Numbered from the stretch's first letter, positions 27,104-36,246 are shown. The stretch: DNA of 64,000 bases from Sagittula sp048553715 (GCF_048553715.1 NZ_JBLZNC010000004.1:1-64000), one strand, 5' to 3'. Numbers and translations: made by a program. The notes: generated by a model from the sequence alone, not told the origin.

Positions 27104-27215
27104 GGTCCGCTCCTTTGTCGATGTTTGCATCGGGGATAGTCGCGCCCCTGCCCCAAGCGCAACCCCGATTGACGTCGCAGGACAGAGCGCTTTAATGACC
27201 GGTGAAGGGAATAGC

Positions 27216-28283
27216 ATGATCGACGCAAGCGAACTATTGGCGCAAATGAACGCCCGATCACGCGAGGTCTTCCGCCGCGTGGTCGAAGGCTACCTTGATA
27301 CCGGAGAGCCGGTCGGCTCGCGCACATTGACGCGATCGCTGACGGAAAAGGTCTCCGCCGCGACGATCCGCAACGTGATGCAGGATCTCGAATTTCTGGG
27401 CCTGCTCGACAGCCCGCATGTCTCGGCCGGACGTATTCCCACGCAAATGGGCTTGCGGATGTTCGTGGACGGGCTGTTGGAGGTGCGCGAACTGGACCAC
27501 ACCGACCGTGAAAAGCTGGACGCAACCGTGGGGCGCAATGCCTCTGACGTTGGTGGCCTTCTGGACGAGGTCGGCTCCGCCCTGTCGGGTGTGACGCGTG
27601 GGGCGTCTTTGGTGCTGACCCCGAAACACGAAGCGCCGCTCAAGCATGTTGAATTTGTCTCTCTGGCGCAGGACCGTGCGCTGGTGGTCATTGTCTTCGC
27701 GGATGGCCATGTGGAAAACCGCGTCTTTACCCCGCCGCCGGGGCTGACCCCTTCTGCCATGCGCGAGGCGGCCAATTTCATCAATGCCCTGACAGAGGGG
27801 CGCACCCTGTCGGAACTGCGCCGCGTGATGGAGCAGGAAATTGTCCGCCGCCGGACAGAGATCGACAGCCTGGCCTCTGACCTGATTGATGCGGGCATCG
27901 CGGTCTGGGATGGCAAGGACAATCAGTCGGAACGGCTGATCGTGCGGGGGCGGGCGAATCTTCTGGATGAGGCCGCCGAGGAAGAGCTCGACCGCATCCG
28001 CAGCCTGTTTGATGACCTTGAACGCAAGCGGGACATCGCCGAATTCCTCGAATTGACCGAAGATGGCGAGGGCGTCCGCATTTTTATTGGCTCAGAGAAC
28101 AAACTTTTCTCACTTTCGGGTTCCAGTCTGGTGGTGTCTCCATATATGAACGCAGACCGAAAGATCATCGGTGCTGTGGGGGTCATCGGGCCCACCCGCC
28201 TGAATTATGGGCGCATCGTGCCGATCGTGGATTATACAGCGCAACTGGTCGGCAAGCTGATCACCGACCGGAGCCAGAGGTAG
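27216..28283 (+). CDS. hrcA: Heat-inducible transcription repressor HrcA
   Basis: 355 residues from the ATG at 27216 (GAAGGGA upstream). HrcA represses class I heat-shock genes by binding CIRCE operators. The N-terminal winged helix is visible (REVFRRVVEGYLDTGEPVGS, SAATIRNVMQDLEFLGLL, SPHVSAGRIPT). No CIRCE repeat is seen upstream of this operon, so its targets (usually groESL) are elsewhere. grpE follows after four bases. Confidence 0.94.
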   Translation: MIDASELLAQMNARSREVFRRVVEGYLDTGEPVGSRTLTRSLTEKVSAATIRNVMQDLEFLGLLDSPHVSAGRIPTQMGLRMFVDGLLEVRELDHTDREKLDATVGRNASDVGGLLDEVGSALSGVTRGASLVLTPKHEAPLKHVEFVSLAQDRALVVIVFADGHVENRVFTPPPGLTPSAMREAANFINALTEGRTLSELRRVMEQEIVRRRTEIDSLASDLIDAGIAVWDGKDNQSERLIVRGRANLLDEAAEEELDRIRSLFDDLERKRDIAEFLELTEDGEGVRIFIGSENKLFSLSGSSLVVSPYMNADRKIIGAVGVIGPTRLNYGRIVPIVDYTAQLVGKLITDRSQR

Positions 28284-28287
28284 ACAA

Positions 28288-28842
28288 ATGGCAGACTCGA
28301 AAGACGAACAGTTCCTGGACGACGTGGAAACCGCCGAAGCTGATTACGCTGACGAAGAGATTTCGGATGAGGCGCTCGAAGTTGACACGCTGCGCGCGGA
28401 ACGCGACGATTTTAAAGACAAATACATGCGCGCGCTGGCGGAGGCAGACAATGCCCGCAAACGCGCGGCTAAGGACCGCCAAGAGGCACAGGCCTACGGC
28501 GGCACACGCATCGCCCGCGATCTGTTGCCGGTGTATGATAACCTCAACCGTGCCCTGATCGCGGCGAAGGAAACGGATTCCGGCGCCTCCACCGCTTTGG
28601 TCGAAGGTGTGGAGCTCACGCTCAAAGAGCTGTTGAATGTGTTCGACCGTCACGGTGTGACCCGTGTCGCGCCAGAGATTGGCGACAAGTTCGATCCCAA
28701 GATCCACGAGGCCATGTTCGAGGCCCCCGTGCCCGGCACCACCGCTGGCGAGATCATTCAGGTCTCGGCCGAGGGTTTCATGCTGAACGACCGCTTGCTG
28801 CGTCCGGCACAGGTCGGTGTCAGCTCGACCCCGGCCAGCTAA
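28288..28842 (+). CDS. grpE: Nucleotide exchange factor GrpE
   Basis: 184 residues. GrpE releases ADP from DnaK. An acidic N-terminus leads into a long helix (LRAERDDFKDKYMRALAEADN then RKRAAKDRQEA) and the C-terminal beta domain (VNVFDRHGVTRV, EAMFEAPVPGTT, RLLRPAQVGVS). It is cotranscribed with hrcA; dnaK is not in this window. A strong terminator follows. Confidence 0.95.
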   Translation: MADSKDEQFLDDVETAEADYADEEISDEALEVDTLRAERDDFKDKYMRALAEADNARKRAAKDRQEAQAYGGTRIARDLLPVYDNLNRALIAAKETDSGASTALVEGVELTLKELLNVFDRHGVTRVAPEIGDKFDPKIHEAMFEAPVPGTTAGEIIQVSAEGFMLNDRLLRPAQVGVSSTPAS

Positions 28843-28862
28843 GACCCGTTCATATCGCATAG

Positions 28863-28891
28863 AAAAGCCGGGCGCTCTGCCCGGCTTTTTT
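28863..28891. terminator. Bidirectional rho-independent terminator (grpE / mutS)
   Basis: AAAAGCCGGGC and GCCCGGCTTTT form an 11-base stem with a 5-base loop and a T-rich tail on both strands. It lies between the convergent ends of grpE and mutS and can serve both. Confidence 0.9.
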
Positions 28892-28911
28892 GTTGGTCCA
28901 CGGCGAAAATG

Positions 28912-31560
28912 TCAGGGCGTAAGCCCCTTTAGTTCGTACAACGCCTGCAGCGCCTCGCGCGGGGACATATCGTCAGGGTTGATCGCTTTAAGCTTTTCTT
29001 CGACCTCTGACGGTGTTTCCCGTGAAACAGGGACCTCGCGCTGCGCCACGGCCGAAAACAGCGGCAAATCGTCGATCAATGCTTTGGGGGAGGTCCGCTC
29101 CCGCTCGCCCTTCTCCAACGCCTCCAGCACATCCCGCGCCCGCGTGATCACGGCCTTGGGCAGTCCCGCCAGTTGCGCCACCTGCACACCATACGACCGA
29201 TCAGCCGCGCCTTCCCGCACTTCGTGCAGGAAAATAACGTCACCTTCCCATTCCTTCACGGCCACAGTGGCGTTTTTCACCCCTGCCAATTTGCCCGCAA
29301 GCACCGTCAATTCATGATAGTGCGTCGCAAACAGGCCGCGCACGCGATTGACCTCGTGGAGATGCTCTAGCGTGGCCCAGGCGATGGACAGACCGTCATA
29401 GGTCGCAGTGCCCCGCCCGATTTCATCAAGGATCACCAAGGCACGGCTGTCGGCTTGGTTGAGGATGGCCGCGGTTTCCACCATTTCCACCATAAAGGTC
29501 GACCGCCCCCGCGCCAGATCGTCCGACGCCCCCACGCGGCTAAAGATCTGGCTGACCACCCCGATATGCGCGCTGCGGGCCGGCACATAAGACCCGATCT
29601 GCGCCAGCAGTGCGATCAACGCGTTCTGACGCAGGTAGGTGGATTTACCCGCCATGTTCGGACCCGTCAGCAAAGTCACCGAGGCCGCATCGCCCCCGGC
29701 GCTCAGCCCGCAGTCGTTTGCGATGAATGGTTCACCCGCCTTCTGCAGCGCGGCCTCGACCACCGGATGCCGCCCGCCATCAATGGCAAAGGCGCGGCTG
29801 TCATCGACCTGCGGCAGGCACCAGTCGCGCTGCCGTGCCAGTTCCGCCAATCCCAGCGCCAGATCGAATTCCGCAAGCGATACGGCCAGCTCGCCCAGAA
29901 CACCGGCATGCTCCAGAATGGCGGCTTTCAAGGCGTCATAGAGCCGCTTTTCGATCTCCGACGCCTCATTCCCCGCATTCAATATCCGCGTTTCCAGCTC
30001 GGACAGCTCGGTCGTGGTAAAGCGCACCTGATTGGCTGTGGTTTGCCGGTGGATGAACCGTTCGTTCAAGGCATGCATCTTGTCCGCATGGGTTGCGGTG
30101 ACTTCAATAAAGTAGCCCAAGACATTGTTATGCTTGATCTTGAGCGACCCGATCCCGGTCTCTTCGGCGTATTCTCCCTGCATACGGGCGATGACACCAC
30201 GCCCTTCGTCGCGCAGCGTTCGTGCCTGATCCAGCCCATCGTCAAACCCGGGCGCGATAAAGCCCCCATCAGACAGACGCAGCGGTGGCTCTGCGACTAA
30301 GGCCGCCTCAAGCTGGTCCAGAAGCGTCTCGTGACCCGTCAAACAGGCTCTACTCCGCCCCAAAAGCGGTGGAAGCTCCATGCCATCCAACCGTTCAGAC
30401 AGACCCACCGCCTGCGCCAAGGCGTTGCGCACTGCCGCCAAATCCCGCGGCCCCGCCCTGTCCAGTGACAGCCGCGACAGCGCGCGTTCCACATCCGGCA
30501 CGCGGCGCAACACCTCGCGCAAGGCGTCCGAGGCCGATCCCTCAACCCCCCAACGCACAGCGTCCAGCCGCTCATGGATCGTCGCCAGATCTTGCGAGGG
30601 CGAGGAAACCCGCCGTTCCAACAAACGCGCGCCGCCTGCCGTGACGGTCCGGTCGATCGTGGCCAACAGACTGCCCGCACGCCCGCCAGACATGGCAGAG
30701 GTCAGCTCCAGATTGCGGCGGGTGGCAGCATCGATCTGCATTAACCGCGCGCCTGCCTCCTGCTTTGGGGGCAGCAACAGCGGCAAGCGGCCCTTTTGCG
30801 TGATGTCGAGGTAATCGACCAAGGCCCCCATGGCAGACAGTTCCGCCCGGGCAAAGCTGCCGAAGCCCGCCAGCGTTTTCACATGGAACGTGGCACACAG
30901 CCGCGTCTCCGCCGCACCGGATTCAAAAGACGCAGCCCCCAGCACGGTGGGCTCAACGCCCAGATCAGCCAGCACCTCGCGCAGGATCTCGTCGGTCTTC
31001 TCGGACACCAACACCTCGGACGGGGCAAGCCGCGCCAGTTCCGCGCCAATACGGGCCTGACTTAGCGGCATCACGTGAAACGCCCCTGTGGAGATATCGG
31101 TCCAGGACAGCGCCCATTCGTCCCGAACATTGCCCAAAGCGCACAAATAGTTGTGGCGGCGTGCCTCCAGCAGCGTGTCCTCGGTCAGGGTGCCGGGGGT
31201 CACCAGACGCACGACATCGCGTTTGACCACCGCCTTGTAGCCACGCTTCTTCGCCTGTTCCGGCGTTTCAAGCTGTTCGCCCACCGCCACGCGGAATCCC
31301 TTGCGGATCAGCGTCAGCAAATACCCTTCGGCCGCGTGCACCGGCACACCGCACATGGCGATGTCCTCGCCTTCGTGTTTGCCGCGCTTGGTCAGGGCAA
31401 TATCCAGCGCCTCGGACGCCGCCACAGCGTCGTCAAAGAACAATTCGTAAAAATCACCCATGCGGTAGAACAACAAAGCGTCAGGATACTGCGCTTTGAT
31501 TTCCAAATATTGCGCCATCATCGGCGTGACGGTACTTTTATTTCCCTTGTTAGCGCTCAC
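28912..31560 (-). CDS. mutS: DNA mismatch repair protein MutS
   Basis: 882 residues. MutS recognises mismatches and small loops after replication. The N-terminal mismatch-binding domain shows MMAQYLEIKAQYPDALLFYR and GDFYELFFDDA, with the Phe-x-Glu mismatch wedge replaced in register by the usual family spacing. The ATPase carries Walker A GPNMAGKST at about residue 630, followed by the SRVGASDDLARGRSTFMVEM and DEIGRGTATYDGLSIAWA motifs. A near-consensus parS lies in its 3' part. No mutL is adjacent. Confidence 0.96.
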   Translation of the reverse strand: MSANKGNKSTVTPMMAQYLEIKAQYPDALLFYRMGDFYELFFDDAVAASEALDIALTKRGKHEGEDIAMCGVPVHAAEGYLLTLIRKGFRVAVGEQLETPEQAKKRGYKAVVKRDVVRLVTPGTLTEDTLLEARRHNYLCALGNVRDEWALSWTDISTGAFHVMPLSQARIGAELARLAPSEVLVSEKTDEILREVLADLGVEPTVLGAASFESGAAETRLCATFHVKTLAGFGSFARAELSAMGALVDYLDITQKGRLPLLLPPKQEAGARLMQIDAATRRNLELTSAMSGGRAGSLLATIDRTVTAGGARLLERRVSSPSQDLATIHERLDAVRWGVEGSASDALREVLRRVPDVERALSRLSLDRAGPRDLAAVRNALAQAVGLSERLDGMELPPLLGRSRACLTGHETLLDQLEAALVAEPPLRLSDGGFIAPGFDDGLDQARTLRDEGRGVIARMQGEYAEETGIGSLKIKHNNVLGYFIEVTATHADKMHALNERFIHRQTTANQVRFTTTELSELETRILNAGNEASEIEKRLYDALKAAILEHAGVLGELAVSLAEFDLALGLAELARQRDWCLPQVDDSRAFAIDGGRHPVVEAALQKAGEPFIANDCGLSAGGDAASVTLLTGPNMAGKSTYLRQNALIALLAQIGSYVPARSAHIGVVSQIFSRVGASDDLARGRSTFMVEMVETAAILNQADSRALVILDEIGRGTATYDGLSIAWATLEHLHEVNRVRGLFATHYHELTVLAGKLAGVKNATVAVKEWEGDVIFLHEVREGAADRSYGVQVAQLAGLPKAVITRARDVLEALEKGERERTSPKALIDDLPLFSAVAQREVPVSRETPSEVEEKLKAINPDDMSPREALQALYELKGLTP
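29014..29029. other. Near-consensus parS site in mutS
   Basis: TGTTTCCCGTGAAACA has one mismatch to parS, in the CpG-centred core, and lies in the 3' coding part of mutS. It is about 11.4 kb right of the candidate origin. Binding may be weaker than at the perfect sites. Confidence 0.5.
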
Positions 31561-31638
31561 GTATCTTTTCCCCGTCCGTTCGGCGTGACAATAAGGCTGC
31601 AGACCACCGGGTAAAACCAGATTTCAGGCGGGAGTCCC

Positions 31639-33894
31639 ATGTCCAAAGTCAAATTCACCCGCGAGGAAGCCCTCGCCTTTCATCTTGAACCGACCCCAGG
31701 CAAGTGGGAGGTGCAGGCCACCGTCCCCATGACCACGCAGCGCGATCTGTCTCTGGCCTATTCGCCCGGTGTGGCCGTGCCCTGCGAAGACATCGCCGCC
31801 AACCCCGAACTGGCCTATGATTACACCAACAAGGGCAACCTCGTCGCGGTGATTTCCAACGGCACGGCTGTGCTGGGTCTGGGCAATCTAGGTGCGTTAG
31901 GGTCGAAACCGGTGATGGAGGGCAAGTCCGTCCTGTTCAAACGTTTCGCGGATGTGAACTCGATCGATATCGAGCTGGACACCGAAGATCCCGATGCCTT
32001 TTGCGAGGCGGTCAAGCTGATGGGCCCGACCTTTGGCGGTATCAACCTCGAAGACATCAAGGCGCCCGAATGTTTCATCATCGAGCAGCGTCTGAAGGAA
32101 GAGATGGACATTCCCGTCTTCCATGACGACCAGCACGGCACGGCGGTCATCTGTGCTGCGGGTCTGATCAACGCGCTGCATATCTCGGGCAAGAAAATCG
32201 AGGATGTGAAAATTGTCCTCAACGGCGCGGGGGCTGCGGGGATTGCCTGTATCGAGCTGCTGAAATCCATGGGCGCGCGTCACGAAAACTGCATCGTTTG
32301 TGACACCAAGGGCGTGATTTATCAGGGCCGCACCGAAGGCATGAACCAGTGGAAATCGGCCCATGCGGTCGCCACCGATTTGCGCACGCTCGAGGATGCA
32401 ATGCGCGGTGCGGATGTGTTCCTTGGGGTGTCTGCAAAGGGTGCTGTGACCCAGCAAATGGTCACGGATATGGCGGAAAACCCTGTTATCTTTGCTATGG
32501 CCAACCCCGACCCCGAGATTACGCCGGAAGAGGCGCATGAGGTCCGCCCCGACGCCATCGTGGCCACCGGCCGGAGCGATTACCCCAATCAGGTGAACAA
32601 CGTTCTGGGCTTTCCTTACCTGTTCCGCGGCGCGCTGGACATCCACGCCCGCGCCATCAACGATGAGATGAAGATCGCCTGCGCCGAAGCGCTGGCCGAA
32701 CTCGCGCGCGAGGACGTGCCGGATGAGGTGGGTCTCGCCTATGGCAAAACCCTGTCCTTCGGACGGGACTATATCATCCCCACGCCCTTTGATCCGCGAC
32801 TGATCTGGCGCATTCCGCCGGCTGTGGCCAAGGCGGGCATGGACACCGGTGCCGCGCGTCGCCCCATCGTGGACATGGACGGCTACACAGAGCGGCTCAA
32901 AGGTCGGATGGACCCGACCACGCCGATCCTGCGGTCGATCAACAACCGGGCGCGGGCAGCACAGGCGCGGATGATCTTTGCCGAAGGCGATGACCCGCGT
33001 GTGTTGCGTGCTGCTGTGACCTACCAGCGGTCCGGCTTTGGCAAGGCCTTGGTCGTGGGCCGGGAAGCGGACGTGGCCAAAAAGCTCGAAGACGCAGGGC
33101 TGGCCGATGCGGTGCGCGAAATCGAGGTGGTGAACGCCGCTAACACCCGCCATCTGAGCCAGTACAAGGATTTCCTTTACGAGCGTCTGCAACGGCGTGG
33201 GATGGACCGGCAGGATGTGCACCGGCTGGCGGCGCGCGACCGCCATGTCTTTGGCGCGCTGATGCTGGCGCATGGGCATGGCGACGGGCTGGTGACGGGG
33301 GCGACCCGGAAATCGGCGCATGTCATGCAGCTGGTGAACCATGTGTTCGACGCAGACGCCAAACACGGGGCCGCAGGCGTGACCGCGATTTTGCACAAGG
33401 GCAAGGTGGTGCTGATCTCTGACACATTGGTGCACGAATGGCCCAACGAAGAGGATCTGGCCACCATCGCGGAACGCGGTGCAGATGTGGCCCGCCATCT
33501 GGGGTTGGAGCCGCGTGTGGCCTTTGTCTCCTTCTCGACCTTCGGCTATCCGGTGTCCGAGCGTGCCGAAAAGATGCATATCGCGCCGCAGGTTCTGGAC
33601 CGTCGCGGCGTGTCGTTTGAATACGAGGGCGAGATGACCGTCGACGTGGCCCTGAACGAAAAGGCGCGGGAGGCCTATCCCTTCCAGCGCCTGAGCGGTC
33701 CGGCGAACATTCTGGTGGTGCCTGCGCGGCACTCGGCCTCGATCTCGGTCAAGCTGATGCAGGAAATGGCGGGCGCGACGGTGATTGGCCCGATCCTCGC
33801 GGGTGTGGATCATTCGATCCAGATCTGTTCCACCAACTCCACCGCGAATGATATCCTGAACATGGCGGTTCTGGCCGCTTGTAAGGTGGGGTGA
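31639..33894 (+). CDS. maeB: NADP-dependent malic enzyme with phosphotransacetylase-like C-domain
   Basis: 751 residues, the size of the MaeB class. Malic enzyme oxidatively decarboxylates malate to pyruvate, supplying NADPH and linking the TCA cycle to gluconeogenesis. Residues 1-430 are the catalytic part (SLAYSPGVAVPCEDI, HDDQHGTAVI, NAD(P)-binding NGAGAAGIACIELL). Residues 440-751 resemble phosphotransacetylase and are thought to be regulatory, sensing acetyl-CoA. mutS is divergent, with 78 bases between starts. Confidence 0.95.
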   Translation: MSKVKFTREEALAFHLEPTPGKWEVQATVPMTTQRDLSLAYSPGVAVPCEDIAANPELAYDYTNKGNLVAVISNGTAVLGLGNLGALGSKPVMEGKSVLFKRFADVNSIDIELDTEDPDAFCEAVKLMGPTFGGINLEDIKAPECFIIEQRLKEEMDIPVFHDDQHGTAVICAAGLINALHISGKKIEDVKIVLNGAGAAGIACIELLKSMGARHENCIVCDTKGVIYQGRTEGMNQWKSAHAVATDLRTLEDAMRGADVFLGVSAKGAVTQQMVTDMAENPVIFAMANPDPEITPEEAHEVRPDAIVATGRSDYPNQVNNVLGFPYLFRGALDIHARAINDEMKIACAEALAELAREDVPDEVGLAYGKTLSFGRDYIIPTPFDPRLIWRIPPAVAKAGMDTGAARRPIVDMDGYTERLKGRMDPTTPILRSINNRARAAQARMIFAEGDDPRVLRAAVTYQRSGFGKALVVGREADVAKKLEDAGLADAVREIEVVNAANTRHLSQYKDFLYERLQRRGMDRQDVHRLAARDRHVFGALMLAHGHGDGLVTGATRKSAHVMQLVNHVFDADAKHGAAGVTAILHKGKVVLISDTLVHEWPNEEDLATIAERGADVARHLGLEPRVAFVSFSTFGYPVSERAEKMHIAPQVLDRRGVSFEYEGEMTVDVALNEKAREAYPFQRLSGPANILVVPARHSASISVKLMQEMAGATVIGPILAGVDHSIQICSTNSTANDILNMAVLAACKVG

Positions 33895-33904
33895 GCCCGG
33901 CATA

Positions 33905-33927
33905 GGGTGCGCATCTGTTGCGCACCC
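33905..33927 (+). other. Perfect hairpin between maeB and the PfkB kinase gene
   Basis: GGGTGCGCA and TGCGCACCC form a 9-base perfect stem with a 5-base loop directly after the maeB stop. No T tract follows, so it is not a classical terminator; it may protect the maeB mRNA end or act as a weak terminator before the next gene. Confidence 0.55.
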
Positions 33928-33945
33928 AAACCGGACGATCTGACG

Positions 33946-34818
33946 ATGACGATTTACAACCTCGGCTCCATCAACGCGGACCATTTCTACCGGGTGGGCC
34001 ACCTGCCCCTACCCGGCGAAACGCTGGCCGCCGCAGACTATAGCCGGGGCTTGGGTGGCAAGGGGGCCAATATGTCCATCGCGGCGGCGCGGGCGGCGTC
34101 TCGGGTGGTGCATGTGGGCGCTGTCGGACCGGATGGCGGCTGGGCCACGGATTATCTGTTGGAAAGCGGCGTTCTGACCCAGCACATCCAGCGGCTGGAC
34201 GTGCCAACCGGCCATGCCATCATCAATGTGGACGCCAGCGCCGAAAACACCATTGTCCTGTTTCCCGGCGCGAACCGTGAAATCGCTCTGGCCTCGGTCA
34301 TGGCTGCACTGGCGGAGGCGGGACCGCAGGACAGCTTTGTCACGCAAAACGAAACCAATGCGCAGGCGGATGGGCTGCGTTTGGCGCGGAGCAAGGGGAT
34401 GCGCACGGTCTATGCCGCTGCGCCCTTTGACGTGGCTGCGGTGCAGGCCGCCCTGCCCCACATCTACATGCTGGTGTTGAACGAGGTCGAGGCCCAGCAG
34501 CTTGAACAGGCCACCGGCCAGAGGCTGACCGATCTGGGGGTGGCCGATGTTGTCATGACACTGGGGGCCGAGGGCTGTCGCTGGTTTCACGGGAAACAAC
34601 AGCAAGACTTTGCGGCGCATAAGGTGACGCCCGTCGACACCACAGGCGCGGGCGACACCTTTACCGGTTATCTGCTGGCGGGTCTGGATCAGGGGATGCC
34701 GATGGCGCAGGCGATCACGCTTGCACAAAAGGCCGGTGCCGTGATGGTCACCCGTCAAGGCACCGCCGATGTGATCCCCGATCTAAAAGACGTGCGCGAC
34801 GCCTTTCCGCCGGAATAG
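33946..34818 (+). CDS. PfkB-family carbohydrate kinase (ribokinase-like)
   Basis: 290 residues from the ATG at 33946. The N-terminal SINADHFYRV and GGKGANMSIAAARA are the family substrate-binding motifs. The C-terminal DTTGAGDTFTGYLLAG contains the catalytic Asp and anion hole. It phosphorylates a sugar or nucleoside at the expense of ATP; ribose is the most common substrate for such sequences, but no sugar transporter is next to it to prove this. It converges on msrA with three bases between stops. Confidence 0.85.
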   Translation: MTIYNLGSINADHFYRVGHLPLPGETLAAADYSRGLGGKGANMSIAAARAASRVVHVGAVGPDGGWATDYLLESGVLTQHIQRLDVPTGHAIINVDASAENTIVLFPGANREIALASVMAALAEAGPQDSFVTQNETNAQADGLRLARSKGMRTVYAAAPFDVAAVQAALPHIYMLVLNEVEAQQLEQATGQRLTDLGVADVVMTLGAEGCRWFHGKQQQDFAAHKVTPVDTTGAGDTFTGYLLAGLDQGMPMAQAITLAQKAGAVMVTRQGTADVIPDLKDVRDAFPPE

Positions 34819-34821
34819 AGC

Positions 34822-35460
34822 CTATTTGGCAAAGGGGGCGGCATCGCCCCACAGCGCCTTGACCCGCTGGTCGCGGCCACAGGCATCGCGGTAGCGTTTG
34901 TAGGCGTCGGACTTTTTCAACAGGCCGAAACGGGTCACGATACGCTCATCGCTTTGGTAATAATCCTGATGGTATCCGTCGGCGGCATAGAAGGCGCCGG
35001 CGTTCAGGATCGGGGTGACGATCTTTTGCCCCAGCGCCTGTTCAGCGGCGGCTTTTGCAGCTTCGGCGGCGGCGCGTTCATCGGCGCTGTCGACGAAAAT
35101 CGCGGTGCGATAGCTGGCGCCCCGGTCGCAGAACTGCCCGCCATCATCGGTGGGATCAATTGAGCGGAAGAAGCTGTCATACAGTGACCGTGCGGACACC
35201 CGCGAGGCGTCGTATTCGATCTTGACCGCCTCGTAATGGCCGGTTCCGCCGCCGGTGACCTGCTTGTAGCTGGGATTTGCCACAGACCCGCCGGTGAAGC
35301 CGGAAACAGCCTCTGACACACCTGAAACCCGTTCAAAATCCGCCTCGACGCACCAAAAGCAGCCCCCGGCCACCACGATATCAGCCGCCCGCGCTTGCGG
35401 GGCCATGGCCAGCGATCCGACAGCCACTGCGGCCAATGCGATGTGTTTAACGATCTTCAT
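34822..35460 (-). CDS. msrA: Secreted peptide methionine sulfoxide reductase MsrA
   Basis: 212 residues with a signal peptide (MKIVKHIALAAVAVGSLA, cleavage near QARA-AD), so this copy acts in the periplasm. MsrA reduces the S form of methionine sulfoxide in damaged proteins. The active site GGCFWCVEADF has the nucleophilic Cys34; GGTGHYEAVKIEYD and DGYHQDYYQ are family motifs. Confidence 0.94.
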   Translation of the reverse strand: MKIVKHIALAAVAVGSLAMAPQARAADIVVAGGCFWCVEADFERVSGVSEAVSGFTGGSVANPSYKQVTGGGTGHYEAVKIEYDASRVSARSLYDSFFRSIDPTDDGGQFCDRGASYRTAIFVDSADERAAAEAAKAAAEQALGQKIVTPILNAGAFYAADGYHQDYYQSDERIVTRFGLLKKSDAYKRYRDACGRDQRVKALWGDAAPFAK

Positions 35461-35647
35461 GATTACGCTCCTCTTTGGTCGCAGCCTGACCCGTTAATCG
35501 GTGACAAGGCAACAGCGAGAGCGTCCGTCTCACCGCATGGTGAGAGTGCGTGAAAAATTGAAAAAACTTTGAAACTTATTGTCGGCTCAAACGTGAATAC
35601 AGGGTTGTCAGCGGGCCTTCCCCAGACCCGCGCTGGTAAATAGTTCT

Positions 35648-35776
35648 GTGTTTCCTGATGTATCCCGGCCTGATGCGCCGTCACGCGTTCTGTATGTGGC
35701 AGCTTGGGTCGCGGGTGTTCTGCCCTTAATCCCAGTCACTCACGGGGCGGACACAGTTACAATGTCCCCAAAGTAA
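35648..35776 (+). CDS. Candidate small membrane/secreted peptide (42 aa)
   Basis: From a GTG at 35648 the frame encodes 42 residues with a hydrophobic segment VLYVAAWVAGVLPLIPV followed by THGADTVTMSPK, like a signal peptide or single membrane helix. The stop is five bases before a strong hairpin with a T-rich tail in the same direction, which argues that something on this strand is transcribed. Ribosome-site support is weak and no homologue can be named, so this may instead be a noncoding transcript. Confidence 0.35.
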   Translation: MFPDVSRPDAPSRVLYVAAWVAGVLPLIPVTHGADTVTMSPK

Positions 35777-35781
35777 TCAGT

Positions 35782-35818
35782 ACCGGCGCCTCTCTCCCCA
35801 GTGAGGCGCCGGTTGTTT
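35782..35818 (+). terminator. Rho-independent terminator
   Basis: ACCGGCGCCTC and GAGGCGCCGGT pair in an 11-base perfect stem with a 10-base loop, followed by TGTTT on the plus strand. No annotated gene on the plus strand ends here other than the candidate 42-residue peptide. Confidence 0.7.
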
Positions 35819-35829
35819 CACGGGGATCA

Positions 35830-36114
35830 TCAGCCCAGAAGCTGTCCCAGTTTCATCGCCAGTTTCATATCGCCGGTCACCTTGATCTTACCCATGACAA
35901 AGGCCGTCATCGGGTTCAGCTTTCCCCCGATCAGCTTTTGCAGGTTCGGCTCGGAGATGTGGATGGTGCATTGCGCGGGGCGGTCCTCGATCACGGCCTG
36001 ACCGGCATCCAGAGTGATCGCGCCATCGTCGCCACAGTCGAATTTGATCGTCTCGGCCAGCGGACGTTTGTCCAGCCCGCGCTGCATCCGCTCTGCGATG
36101 TCCTGAAGTGCCAT
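35830..36114 (-). CDS. SCP2 sterol-binding domain protein
   Basis: 94 residues from the ATG at 36114 (GGGGAGG just upstream). The protein is a single SCP-2 lipid-binding domain: GAITLDAGQAVIEDRPAQCT, then LQKLIGGKLNPMTAFVMGKI and GDMKLAMKLGQLLG. Such small proteins are thought to bind acyl or lipid ligands; the partner is unknown. It lies downstream of argG but a terminator separates them. Confidence 0.88.
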   Translation of the reverse strand: MALQDIAERMQRGLDKRPLAETIKFDCGDDGAITLDAGQAVIEDRPAQCTIHISEPNLQKLIGGKLNPMTAFVMGKIKVTGDMKLAMKLGQLLG

Positions 36115-36197
36115 GTGTTCCTCCCCTTGGCTGTGCGTAGGGGCTAGCGCGTCGGGGATCACACGGGCAACAAAGACGTTACGGCGCAGCAGATACG

Positions 36198-36227
36198 AAA
36201 AGACCCGCCACATCGGGCGGGTCTTTT
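36198..36227 (-). terminator. Rho-independent terminator of argG
   Basis: AAAAGACCCGCC and GGCGGGTCTTTT form a 12-base stem. It lies 20 bases past the argG stop on the minus strand and before the SCP2 gene. T tracts on both sides make it potentially bidirectional. Confidence 0.9.
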
Positions 36228-36246
36228 GCAATAGGTTCAGGTGGTG

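Larger units (their letters stand above)
35461..35829. other. Intergenic region with candidate small gene and terminator
   Basis: A 369-base gap between the divergently oriented msrA start and the SCP2 gene end. It is AT-rich near 35550-35600 (msrA promoter side). It holds a possible 42-codon frame (35648-35776) and a strong hairpin (35782-35818), described separately. A regulatory RNA ending at that hairpin is an alternative. Confidence 0.5.

Noticed and set aside
27104..27215. CIRCE operator before hrcA
   Set aside because: No TTAGCACTC / GAGTGCTAA inverted repeat is present in the rph-hrcA gap.
29455..30300. 281-codon plus-strand frame inside mutS
   Set aside because: A shadow of mutS; the sense strand has all MutS motifs.
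31072..31086. Half parS site (TCACGTGAAACG) in mutS
   Set aside because: Only the right half matches the consensus.
31897..34002. 701-codon minus-strand frame over maeB
   Set aside because: Antisense of a clear malic enzyme gene. Its His/Arg-rich low-complexity translation matches no protein type.
34583..34598. parS-like GGTTTCACGGGAAACA in the PfkB kinase gene
   Set aside because: Two mismatches, one of them in the central CACGTG core. It is not palindromic and probably not bound.
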